Notes under the pieces: generated by a model
Told to the model about the DNA's origin: nothing
What the model saw: only the letters and a program-made list of their open reading frames with translations
Database searches by the model: none
Shown here: piece after piece, positions 1 through 10,924 of the stretch
Layout: every line of letters starts with the position of its first letter
Numbering within the stretch: position 1 is the first letter of the stretch
Made by a program: the position numbers and the translations under genes
Origin: Primula veris
Taxonomy: Eukaryota > Streptophyta > Magnoliopsida > Ericales > Primulaceae
Reading direction: 5' to 3'
Length of the DNA stretch: 64,000 bases
Assembly (NCBI GenBank): GCA_963682055.1
Contig: OY821742.1
Location: 136,501-200,500, forward strand

Positions 1-1507
1 ATGTTCACAAGTTGACCGTCTCGACTGTTATAAAAATAAGTTGAGAAGCTAAGACAAACAAGTTTTAAAGTATTTAGAAGTTAGGCACTTTCTTCTTGAA
101 GTTTATAAGACACCAAATTGGTCCTAGCTTTGAAAATATTTTTGCAATGACAAACACCTACTAACATAACCAATTACAAATAGAAAAGCAATACAAATCA
201 CAAATTTCAAACTAATTTGCAGTTAGTTTTGTCAAAGCTGAGTTCTGTCCTAACTCCTAAGGATTGAAAACCCACCTGGTCAAATAACAAATTGTCAATC
301 AAAAAGATTAAGATCTAGTTCTAAGCATTTACTACAACTAACATTTGTAAGTTCAGAGTTGCTGGTGTTTTATACTAAAAATTAAATCCCGGCCAATTTT
401 TTACAGATTATATTACATGAAGAAACTGATTAATTTAACATTCAACAGAAGCACACAGAGTTACCTAACTATAATATCAAACTAGACTTTAGATTGCCCG
501 TAAAATTGGTATTAAGTTGGGACATAGACAAATCAAACAGCATTGGCGAGATCAACATTCTGATAAACTGGTAGCATAGGGCTACAGAAAATGAGACTAA
601 AGAAACATCTACAATAATTTGATTTATAAAAACTCGGCCCATAAAATAAAAATACGAATCAACAAATACGTATCGAAAACAGCATTGATTGGATTGAAAA
701 CAATTGCAAACCAAGTATAGAAGTCCAGAATATGTATTAACACTACGGGAACATCCGATTAGTTTTTAGTGTTTTGAAATATAGTGACATAAACATATGA
801 ACCTGTATAAGAAAAAAAACCATTAAGATTAAGCAGGAACAAACACTGCTAGAAAATTAAGAAAACGAAAATAAGGCCAATTCATTTAAACTATGGTAAA
901 CAATTAACACTTCCAAGTTCTATCACCATAAACAATTAGACTATAAAACAGTGCGGTAAAGGAAAAATTAAGCTAGCAAATAAGGCTAATTTACTGAAAT
1001 TAAAAACTAGGACAACGGTAACTTGTACAATTAACCCTCTTCTTTGAATGAAAAACACAGTAGATATAACTAATTATTCCAAATACATGGCAACCGCAAC
1101 TAAAATGGTAAATGAGAATGAACAAAAATGTATCCAAAAAAGCAGTGTTGGTTAAATAAAATAGAATTACAACAGACAAGTGAGAATAATTATTAAGTGT
1201 ATGGGAAACAAGATATGGCAGTAAAGTTAACAGTGGTATGTATAAAGTGCAAGAATATAAATGAAAGAGGCAATAAAAAAATGAATGAATGAAAAAAAGA
1301 AAAGACGGAAAAGGAGTGTTGAGATCCTGAATATTAGCAGGGTCACCTCTCATCGGTAATTATCATCATTCAACATAAACATAAAAGATGGTGGGTGTTG
1401 TTCTTGGTGGTACAGAGAGAGAGAGAGGGGGGCGTGTTTAATAAAAAGACGGTGAATATATAGATCGATGAAGCTCGTCCCCCACGCGAACCTGTCATTG
1501 CACCCCT

Positions 1508-1549
<42 letters not shown>

Positions 1550-1853
1550 ATATGAATGAATTAGTGGAATGTGATGTAGTGGGTAGTAATATAAGTGACT
1601 TTTAGTGACTTTTATTCGGGTTTCTAAGAAGTCAATCCAAACTCAACCAAACTCATCGAACCCCAAAAAACCTCCAATTACATACCATACTAAAAGTGCA
1701 ACTTTAACAGCTAACAAACCCGACCACGACTGATGAAAAGTGTGTAAAATCAAATAATCCACTATAAACAGTAGTATAACAAAAGAGGTTTTCTACATAC
1801 ATACATATGTATATATTTACATATATAGATAGACACATACCATCAAAGATAGG

Positions 1854-2335
1854 TCAATTTCTACACGTCATCGACGCCGATATTGATGCGATGGAGTCCT
1901 GAGGAGGGGGTCTGGTCATCGTCTTCTCCGGCGGTCTGATCGAAACCCTAACTGTTCCTTCTCCGATCGGAGTATGAGGACTAGTTCGATCTTGATGATG
2001 AGGTGGCGCCTCCGTAGAAATCACCGAGACAACGAACCCCTGCTGAAATCCTTGTTCTACTAGCCGGAGGAACGATAGGGGTGATAACGTCATCCCTTCA
2101 AAGATAGGTCAATTTCTCCATGTCATCGATGCCGAGGCGACGGAGTCCTGAAGACTGGTTCGATCTCGACGATGAGGTGGCATCGCCGGAGACGACGATC
2201 CCCTGCTACAATCGTCGTTTCCGGAGGAGAATTGAGGCAACAGCTCCACCGTGGAGAGACTGTGCGCCGGTGGTGGTGATGTAAAGATCGTCGGAGACGG
2301 CGCATCAGAGCGGTTTTCCGGCGAGATTTCCATCT
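1854..2335. repeat. Tandem duplication of ~245 bp, GC-rich
   Basis: Two diverged copies (about 1850-2095 and 2100-2335) begin with the shared 'caaagataggtcaatttct' and continue through 'tcatcga.gccga' and 'ggagtcctga'. Each can be read on the minus strand as a Pro/Ser/Arg-rich frame of 74-79 residues, the second opening with an ATG at 2333. The composition is richer in G+C than the flanks, so this may be a decayed coding exon or a captured fragment. I do not recognise a protein family. Confidence 0.6.
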
Positions 2336-2689
2336 TGAGTGGTGGTTTGAGGGAGGGAGAGAGAGTTTGGTTTAGATCTGACGAATTAGATTTTAATTAC
2401 TTATATCTATATCTAACTACAGTATAAAAAAAATAGGAATTACAATTTAGTCCTTATATAGTTAACCATGTACTTAAATAAAATATGTTAAAAATATAAG
2501 TTGGCATTTTTATTTTTTTGGATAAATGGTATACATAAATGATATGCATAAAACAAGTTCATATATTTCAATCAAATCTATGATAAAAACTCTCTGATCC
2601 ATGTAATCATGGAATAAAAGTCTTAACATATATTCACACAAAATTATTAAATTTATTAAAAAAAAAATGCCTCATCGATGCTTATCAAT

Positions 2690-3060
2690 GCTTTATTGGT
2701 ATACAGTCTAAGATATACTATTATATAATGTATACAGTAAATAATACTAACAATTAAAATACATACAGAAAGAAACATAGATAAAAATAAGCAGATCCAT
2801 AATAAAAATAAATAAATAATAAAAAGCTAACATGTATCCAATTGGGGGAAGGAGGAATCTGACTAGGATCGGAAACCCCCTGTCCTATATATATACCACC
2901 ATTCGATCCATCTTCTTCTTCACCCAAATCCAACGGCTCACGATCCTCCGTCTCGAACCCCCACGGATCGTAAAACCTTATTTCCTTCATTAATTTGTGG
3001 TGCATTAGGTTCTTTGAAAGGTGTTTCGTCACAACATTCAAATGGATGTATATGAATCCC
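2690..3060 (-). other. Coding-like fragment, repeated near 7.0-7.3 kb
   Basis: The minus strand can be read as a frame of about 95 residues containing EDREPLDLGEEE. A second, more damaged version at 7005-7320 reads KDRESLDLGEEE and meets a stop soon afterwards. The DNA around both is alignable ('cagatccataataaa', 'aggatcgga', 'cttcttcacccaaatccaac'). This shows a repeated sequence that may once have been coding. Splice sites, a family match and an intact frame are lacking, so I do not call a gene. Confidence 0.35.
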
Positions 3061-5126
3061 CACAGATTAGTTTGGAAACACTTCCCTGTTCCCGACCCAA
3101 ACTTGTGAAATATCTTACTGTCACCCTCACAATGCTGGTTTCGGAAAAAAAGGGTTTCCCTTTGAATTCTTTTTCCTGACTGTTTGACGCATGTTATGTA
3201 GTTGTATCATTTACTTTTTTAGTTGGACAACCAAATGCAGTCCAAATATTAGGATAACACTAAGTTGTAACCAAATGTTATCCAGATAGCTCTTTTTGTG
3301 CGCAATAAAATACAAAACTCAGCTTAAAAGAAACAACCAACTAAGGCCTGAATAAACTAGAAGTTGCAACTGGAGGAGGCCTGAATAAGCTTAAAGAATG
3401 AGGCCTGAATTAGCTTTATTCAAAAGAATTTATCCTCTCTAGGTCGTCTCTCTTAGTCTCTTAGGAATTATCATAGGCTTATACAATTTCATGTGTTGTT
3501 TTTCTAAATATATACTGAAATATAGTAAATCAATTTGATAGAACTATGCTTTTATCTCGCCTTACGTTTTTATACAATTTCTATGTTATACAAATCGAAG
3601 GTAATTATGCTATCAAATTTTTATTTATTCTACAATAAACCATTGAGTTACCATCTGATATACATCAAATTGCTACCATAACCATATTTTCATGGTTGGA
3701 AAATTATAACATCCCACATTTTATAACTAATATTTATTAATTGATAGCATTATAGAAGAGACGTGTTGTTTAATTTGACGTGTTATTAATAATATGTAAA
3801 TGATCTGATCTATAAAAGATTTATTAAAAATAAAAGCAATTGATAGCAAACCAAAGCATGTATGACTTTTTGGATGAGAAGTGTGGGTGTAAATTCTACC
3901 AATTCTGAGTATATAATATTAGTGGTTGATAAAAACAAAACAAAAGTAATATTAGTAATAAAACTCATTTTGCAGGGACATGACTCTTCCCACTCTGGGA
4001 TATAAATTCACATATCTCATTGTTGCTACTCTATTTTAGATTTTAAAATAACACAAACTAGTGTAACACTAATCATAAGCTCGAGAAAAGCTTAGTTGTT
4101 GTATCCTACTTAATACCTTAATAGTTTCTAGCAAATACCCGAACATGACAATTAAAACAACAAATCACCATGATTAAAGTACATAAACTGAAAGATAGAT
4201 TCACTTATATCTAGTCCAGTTCCGGGAATTCACTATTTTTAAGTAAGTTGAAGTTGGTCTGACCAGTAAAACCCTCCATAAAACCTCCAATATTTTGTCA
4301 GAAGGGGCAAATTCAAACCGTGTAGACGAATAATTTACAAACCCTAAAAAAAAAAAGTTTGTTTAGGAGCAAAAAAATAACATCCGTTGAAACTCTTTAT
4401 TTTGTTTTTCTTTTCAAAATTATTACCATCTTAAATTTTACTAAGGCGACAAACTGAGCAATGATAAGGACAATAACTTGCTCTAAATGAGTACAAACTA
4501 AAGCTAGAAACTATAGCTTTAGATGGGGATTTTTTTTAACCATGTAAGATTATTTATAAATTGCTAGAAACTAATGGTTTAAGAATTTTTCTCTTATTGA
4601 AAATCATATTAATTGACTAAGACTGATTGAAATGGACAACTATTTTTCCGAACCGTTAACTAATGATTAACAAAATATAGGGTATATTGACTAAGAGTCT
4701 AAGACTATATAGCAACCATCAATACAAACAAAAGGACACATGATATACAATTATCCATAACTTGACAATCAAACATGACTTCTCATGTAGATCAGAAAAA
4801 TCAATTAATGAATTAGGAGTATTGTTTCCAGAAAAGATAAATAATTAAGCTCATTACTACCAAACAAACAGAATCTATTCGATTCAATAAGGTGCAAACT
4901 ACATAGTCAGAAACTTGATAATCGTATCGAAGTGAGACATTGGTAAATAAATTATGTGACAAGAGATTTATCATTTTCGAGATACAGAAAGGAAAAAAAA
5001 GCTGCAACCAAACAATCCCATATAGATGCATATATGCAAAAATATTATAGGGATGCAGTGGTATGCTAAGCAGCTGGTTTTTTACGAGGGCCATAAAAGT
5101 CAACTTATTTTATTGCTTATATAAAC
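3061..5126. other. Intergenic, nothing recognised
   Basis: AT-rich sequence with no coding frame that I can support. A short block near 4030-4110 ('ataagctcgagaaaagctta') recurs at 5430-5490, consistent with a small dispersed or locally duplicated repeat. An AT-rich foldback ('agattttaaaatct') lies at about 5368-5430. Confidence 0.5.
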
Positions 5127-7100
5127 TGTCTTAAATAGCTTTTTCCAGACATTTGGTTGCACAAAACATAACCTGGATTTTTAATAAAGTGAAACATTTC
5201 AAAAAAGTGATGCTTTTCAGAAACTCTAGCTTAAAACTTGTACGTTATTTGGCCAAAAGTGGCTAATAGTCTAGGTATTGTTCCCAAATGCCACTTTGCT
5301 TATAAGCTAGTTTATTATGTAAGCCAGGCAATTAAGCTGTAGCCAATCAAAGCCATAAAAAAAATGATTTTAAATAGATTTTAAAATCTATTTTAAAATC
5401 TACACATGTACATGTACACACAATAGATTTTAAAATGACACAAACAAGTGTAATACTAATTATAAGCTCGAGAAAAGCTTAGTAGCTGTCTTCGCCCAAA
5501 AACCCTCATTTAGTCATATAGGGTGAAAATTATCTCAAAGTTTAAGCTGACCAAACAAGTTCAGCACAACATATTAGCAAAAATGAAAAGGAAAAAAAAG
5601 ACTTCAACCAAATATTACTTCATTAGATACTGAGAATTAGAAACCCAAAAACACATAAAAGAGACCCACACACATACATATACGGCTTTTAAGCCGATGA
5701 CCCAATGGATTCCAGATTTTAAAAAAAAAATGAGCTCAAAAGATTAAACCAATCAAGGCCAACTATAACTTATGCCTAAAGCTCCTAACCAAATTCAACA
5801 ACGTTAAGAAAATTTAATGAGTAAGAACTAAATACACTAGCAACTTGTGAAAAATTTACTCAAACCCACCAAGATTTCATGGGCAACAATTGGCTAAAGG
5901 TCTAATAACTTCAGAAATAAGGTTAATGAGCATGAATTTTATGATATAGAAAAATTAAAAACAAAAATCATCACAACTGAGTGCTACTTAACAGTAAAAA
6001 CAGCATAAATCAACACTATAAACATGAAAATCACATCTACTCCGAAACAGATCTAACTAATCAATGGTGTATCGATAGATTCTAAGTTTTTGAAATATGA
6101 AAGAATTCGAAAAAAACATCACAACCCAACACATGATATCTTAAAAACAGTTCAACAAACAAACCAATCAAATAGCTAATATTTCACCCTTCAGGTTAGG
6201 CAAAAGATCAAACAAATTGAAACTATAAACATAACCAAAAACCTATAAGGGGTGAAAGGGAAGGAAGGTCAACAACTAATGCCGTCCAGGTCATAGAGAT
6301 AATTTGCTAAGATAGCGTGTCGGTCATAATCACAATTAACAAAATAGCAATAACAAAAGGCAGTTCCTATTTCCCACATAAATTTTAGAAAAAAAACATC
6401 AAATATGATACAACATTTCCTAATATAAATGTTGGTCATGGTCACACTTCACAATATAGCAATCTACATAAGAATAATAATTTATGAAAGGTATTTATAC
6501 ATTACTAACATGAGTCTAAATCTGGAAAAGGTGAAGTTGTAAGTGAATAAGAAAATAGGTAGATTGCAGAAAATGGTATACGTGTTTAATTTAGATAAAA
6601 AGGGAATTCTATAAATGCATAACGAAAATAGAAAACAAAAGGGAAATTAGTAGGCATTTATCTATAAATTTTTATGCCAACAAAAGAAAAACTCAGTTCC
6701 ATGCATCCCTTTGTAACAATCTTATTACACTTGAGTGCAATAAATATATGTGGAAATTGCAAAAGTAGCCACAAGTTTGCATAATTGTGGTGGAACTGAT
6801 AATTGACAATAAAATTCAAAAAAGCCTTTTTGACTCCACTATACCATTCCTTTGTTAAGTCTGTTTATATGAGCTCTTTACTCTTTCAACCAGTAATGCC
6901 AAAAACTTTAGTAAGGGGGACATTGAATGTAGTACAAGTCGGTTTAGCTAACACAAAAGAATATCTAACAGAATCAACCTTCAAAACTAAAAGACTGCTT
7001 CAATCGATGCCTTTATTGGTGCCAGTTCTAATTTATTCTAAGATCTATAACAATTTAGTTACATACACAAACATATATTAAATAACCAGATCCATAATAA
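5127..7100. repeat. Segmental duplicate of 23.2-25.8 kb
   Basis: 5127-5360 aligns in the same orientation with 23213-23450 (shared 'ctgtcttaaatagcttttt', 'ggttgcacaaaacataa', 'agccaatcaaagccat'). 5610-7080 aligns with 24800-25830 (shared 'gagaattagaaaccca', 'aatcaaggccaactataac', 'atttcctaatataaatgtt'). The 1.3 kb that carries the RINGv-like exons in the right-hand copy is absent here. Only about 0.26 kb separates the two homologous parts. The copies differ by many substitutions and indels, so the event is not recent. Confidence 0.75.
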
Positions 7101-7789
7101 ATAAATAATAAAATTCTAACCGTCTCCATACGCGGATCTAACTAGGATCGGAACCCCCTCAAAAAAACCCTCCCCTCATAAACCTTTCTTCTTCACCCAA
7201 ATCCAACGACTCACGATCCTTCATCCCGAACCCATACGCCACCACCGAAGAATGAGGAACGTCGTCGTCGTCGCTGCCACCTGACACCGGTGGGTCGAAC
7301 TAATCATGAGCGATTAAACCCGTAAGAATGAAATTGAGGCAACCCTTCTTTTGGTCTCATAGTAAATTTGAATAAATATGTTTCTATCGCAGAAGCCATG
7401 ATTAATTAATGAAGGAGAATACCTAATTCGCCATTACACAGCCTAAAGGGGAAGAGAGAGAAATACGACTTGTGGTGTTTTATTATTATTATTATTATGT
7501 GAATTTTTGTATAAGTGTTGTAATACTAAAATCATTTTAATCTGTACCGTTGGATGTAACCATTAGTTGGCTGATCCACCATGATGCCATGTCATTATTC
7601 TGCAGCTAAAATGGGAACAATTATTTTAACACCAAATAATCGTCCATGGTTTCACTTTCTTGATATTTAGTATAAATATTTGGGCATATAACATTTTGAA
7701 CTATTCAGAATAAAAAACTGTTCTATTTACGTTTGTTCCGTCTTAATTTCGTACTAGTATGATCTTTATTGTTTTTCCTTTTTGCTTTT
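7101..7789. other. Spacer with damaged coding-like fragment
   Basis: 7100-7320 holds the second version of the coding-like fragment described for 2690-3060. From 7320 to 7790 I see AT-rich sequence with a short (att)n tract near 7480 and no supportable gene. Confidence 0.45.
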
Positions 7790-9183
7790 TTTTTTTCATG
7801 ATTTTGTGGTTAGAACATGCTATATTGAGAATTTATATTATCTTTTTATTTTTTGGATTTATGGCATAATATAAGTTTTGTAGGGTTCTTTCGTTATTGT
7901 CCTTTTTTGTATGGTTTTGTGGCCTATAACACACGCTTTTATTACTATTTTATTTCTTGAATTTATGGTTATAGTTTACGCTTTTTACCTTTTTTTATTC
8001 ATTTTTTTTTGCATAATTTTATGTCCTATATAGCACAAGACATAATTTTTTGTTTATACTACACCCTTTTTACCATTTTTTTGTTTAGCCCCTTTTTGCA
8101 TAATTTTGTTGACGCGCACGCTTTTATTGAGATTTTATATTTAATTTTTATTTCTTGTATTTATGGTCTATTACACGGTTTTTACCGTTTTTCGTTTCAG
8201 ACATTTTGTACATGATTTTGTGGCATACACACGTATTTATTGAGATCTTAAATTGTCATTTTATTTCTTAGATTCATGGCCGATACTATATGGTTTTTAT
8301 TGTTTTTCGTTTCTACCATTTTTTGCTTAATTTAGTTGCGTATAGCTCATGCTTTTATGAATATTTTCATTTTATTTTTTGGATTTATGGCTCATAATAT
8401 ACAGTTTTTATCGTTTTTCGTTTCTGTCTTTTTTTCATGATTTTGTGGCCTATAGCACATGCTTTTATTGAGATTTTATATTTTATTTTTCTTTATTAGA
8501 TTTATGGAGTATAGTACACGTTTTTTGCTTTTTTTTTTTGTACTTTTTTGTTTGGTTTTGTGGCCTATATAACACACACTTTTATTGCGATTTTACATTG
8601 TCATTTTATTTATCGAATTTATGGCTATAGTATACGCTTTTTACCGTTTTTCGATTCCGCCTTTTTTTCATGCTTTTGTGACCTATATAGCATACGCCTT
8701 TATTGAAATTTTAAATTGACATTTTCTTTGTTGTATATATGGGCTATCATACACAGTTTTTACCATTTTGCGTTTTCGCCCATTTTTGCATGGTTTTGTG
8801 GCCTATAACGCACGCTTTTATTTGTATTTTACATTGTCATTTTATTTTTTGAATTTATGACTTATAGTAAAACATGTTTTACTGTTCCGCCCTTTTTTAC
8901 ATGGTTTTGTGGCCTATAGCATAGGCTTTTATTTAGATTTTACATTGTCATTTTATTTCTTGAATTTATGACTTATAGTAAACACTTTTAACTGTTTTTA
9001 GTTTCTACTTTTTTTTTTGCAAGATTTTGTGGCTTATATCATTTTATTTCTTGGATTTATGGGCTTATATTACACGGTTTTTACCATTTTTCGTATCAGA
9101 CATTTTTTGCATGATTTTGTGGCATATAACACGTATTTATTAAGATTTTAAATTGTCGTTTCTTTCTTGAATTCATGGCCTAT
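7790..9183. repeat. Minisatellite, ~113-bp unit, about 12 copies
   Basis: A motif close to 'ttttgtggcctatag.acacgcttttatt' recurs near 7801, 7912, 8016, 8101, 8215, 8325, 8440, 8555, 8672, 8792, 8910, 9025 and 9115, a spacing of about 85-120 bp. Each unit also carries a T-rich arm ('tttaccgtttttcgttt') and 'ttatttcttgaatttatgg'. Copies are clearly diverged. The plus-strand frame at 8009-8215 is a by-product of the repeat. The array ends exactly where the TRIM element begins. Confidence 0.8.
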
Positions 9184-9470
9184 TGTAACGACCCGGTCAC
9201 ACGGACCGAACCGCCACGTCCGTATCAACAATATTATCCGCTTTGGCACAACTTCCCAGGGGGTCACCCATCCTGGTACTACTCCAAGTTAACGCTTAAC
9301 TGTGGAGTTCCGTCCTCGCTGTTGTGCCGCACGGCTTTAAAATGCCTTGTTAATAGGAAATGGATCTTTAAGCTAATATAGCACACGAGTACTCTCATAT
9401 CTGGGCGATGTGGGACTGACGCACAACACCGCACCACAGAATTTCCTTCCTGAAAATCTGGGTCGTCACA
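9184..9470 (-). repeat. TRIM LTR copy 1 (3'-most in element orientation)
   Basis: This LTR is the most diverged of the three. It is 287 bp against 292 bp in the others, partly because the 5S-like segment has lost a few bases ('agttaacgctta' where the other copies have 'agttaagcacgctta'). Confidence 0.85.
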
Positions 9471-9580
9471 ATCACCCTCCCTTTAGGCACGACGTCCTCG
9501 TCGGGCACGTCGTCCTTCAGGGGCTCACACACACGTGCTAGTCCCCATATTTCCGGCCAGATAGAGGCTCTGATACCATC

Positions 9581-9872
9581 TGTAACGACTCGGCCCATAC
9601 AGACCGAACCGCTACGCCCGTATCAACAATATTGTCCGCTTTGGCACAACTTCCCAGGGAAGTCACCCATCCTGGTACTACTCCAAGTTAAGCACGCTTA
9701 ACTGTGGAGTTCCGTCATCGCTATTGTGCCGCACGGCTTTAAAAGGCCTTGTTGATATAAAATGGATCTTTAAGCTAATATACCACACGAGTACTCTCAT
9801 ATCTGGGCGATGTTGGACTGACGCACAACACCGCACCACAGAATTTCCTTCCTGAAAATCTGGGTCGTCACA
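9581..9872 (-). repeat. TRIM LTR copy 2 (middle)
   Basis: A 292-bp LTR nearly identical to copy 3. The adjoining internal domains (9471-9580 and 9873-9982) are also close to each other. Copies 2 and 3 therefore probably derive from the most recent duplication step. Confidence 0.85.
9645..9722 (-). other. 5S-rRNA-derived segment inside TRIM LTR
   Basis: On the minus strand this reads 'gaactccacagttaagcgtg' and then 'gtagtaccaggatgggtgac', which matches the 3' two-thirds of plant 5S rRNA including the internal-promoter A-box and C-box. Equivalent segments lie near 9250-9320 (with a small deletion) and 10050-10125. The 5' third of 5S rRNA is not evident, so this is not called a functional 5S gene. 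In Cassandra elements such segments retain RNA polymerase III promoter features. Confidence 0.85.
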
Positions 9873-9982
9873 ATCACCCTCCCTTTAGGCACAACGTCCT
9901 CGTCGGACACGTCGTCCTTCAGGGGCTCACACACACGTACTAGTCCCCACATTTCCGGCCAGATAGAGGCTCTGATACCATC

Positions 9983-10274
9983 TGTAACGACTCGGCCCAT
10001 ACAGACCGAACCGCTACGCCCGTATCAACAATATTGTCCGCTTTGGCACAACTTCCCAGGGGAGTCACCCATCCTGGTACTACTCCAAGTTAAGCACGCT
10101 TAACTGTGGAGTTCCGTCATCGCTATTGTGCCGCACGGCTTTAAAAGGCCTTGTTGATAGGAAATGGATCTTTAAGCTAATATACCACACGAGTACTCTC
10201 ATATCTGGGCGATGTGGGACTGACGCACAACACCGCACCACAGAATTTCCTTCCTGGAAATCTGGGTCGTCACA
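9983..10274 (-). repeat. TRIM LTR copy 3 (5'-most in element orientation)
   Basis: A 292-bp LTR ending at 'gggtcgtcaca' (plus-strand reading). Beyond it the sequence is unrelated to the minisatellite on the other side of the element. Confidence 0.85.
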
Positions 10275-10920
10275 TACAAGTAGTTATATACATCCCTATT
10301 CTTGAAATCACATTAACATTTGTAGTTAACAATATCCCCATCTCATTTCGAAAAGCCAAAGACATGCCTAATTTCTTTGACCTACAAACAAGAAAACAAA
10401 TTTCAAGTAAGGATTAGACAAATAATGATATCATATAAGGGGGAAAAAAATTGATAACATTAGTGCTTGACTAAATAAATGTTGAATGAATTTATTTTTT
10501 TACTAATCACGATATTAGAAACACGCCAAAATAAATTCTTATTAATACCTTGTCCAAAATTACGGATATCACTATGTAGATTTTGTCTAAACATATGTTA
10601 GAACTAAATGTGCGAGATTGAGAGAGATCTGTGCCCAGACGTGAATGATATCAACAAAGTCGTATTCCCCATTAAACTTTGCAAAACTGCAAAAGAAAGT
10701 GAATCTATTTTCAAATACCCATAACTTAAAGTCAGTCCTATTCTAACGTGAGTAATGAAGATGGGATTATATTCAAATATAAATAAATTATATTTAAATA
10801 GGACCGACTTTTCTAAATATAAATTAGAATTAGACTGACCAATATAGCAGTTACAATCGTGAGTAATGAAGATCAGATGAGGACGTGGACTTGATTCCTT
10901 TTGGTAAATTGCGGACAGTT
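10275..10920. other. Intergenic, nothing recognised
   Basis: AT-rich sequence. I see no coding frame, RNA gene or clear repeat in it. Confidence 0.4.
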
Positions 10921-10924
10921 ACAA

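Larger units (their letters stand above)
1..3060. other. Gene-poor spacer, duplicated block 1
   Basis: AT-rich DNA without a supportable gene. Short open frames exist on the minus strand but have low-complexity translations and no family similarity that I recognise. About 880-1560 (an 'agcaaataagg' tract, then 'gaaattaaaaactaggac', then GA/CT microsatellites) matches 26850-27650, and 2560-2660 matches 28340-28440. The block is therefore one copy of a segmental duplication. GA/CT and AT microsatellites lie at 1411-1425 and 1507-1552. Function unknown. Confidence 0.6.
9184..10274 (-). mobile_element. Cassandra-like TRIM, tandem LTR-int-LTR-int-LTR
   Basis: Three long terminal repeats of 287-292 bp (9184-9470, 9581-9872, 9983-10274) alternate with two ~110-bp internal domains. 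On the minus strand each LTR runs TGTGACGACCC...GTCGTTACA, i.e. 5'-TG and CA-3'. Directly after the LTR lies 'tggtatcagagc', the primer-binding site complementary to initiator tRNA-Met. A purine tract 'aaagggagggtgat' precedes the next LTR. Each LTR contains a 5S-rRNA-like segment, the hallmark of the Cassandra family of non-coding terminal-repeat retrotransposons in miniature. No coding capacity exists. Mobilisation would depend on proteins supplied by autonomous LTR elements. The three-LTR structure most simply reflects unequal recombination. No matching target-site duplication is visible (left flank 'cctat', right flank 'tacaa'). Confidence 0.9.

Noticed and set aside
8009..8215. Plus-strand 68-residue hydrophobic frame
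   Set aside because: It is the translation of the 113-bp minisatellite and is not conserved between repeat units.
9250..9320. Functional 5S rRNA gene
   Set aside because: The 5' third of 5S rRNA is not evident and the sequence lies inside an LTR, so it is a 5S-derived transposon component.
9395..10417. Open frames inside the TRIM region, including two near-identical 67-residue minus-strand frames
   Set aside because: They coincide with the LTR/internal-domain repeats of a non-coding TRIM element. Their duplication reflects the element, not a gene family.
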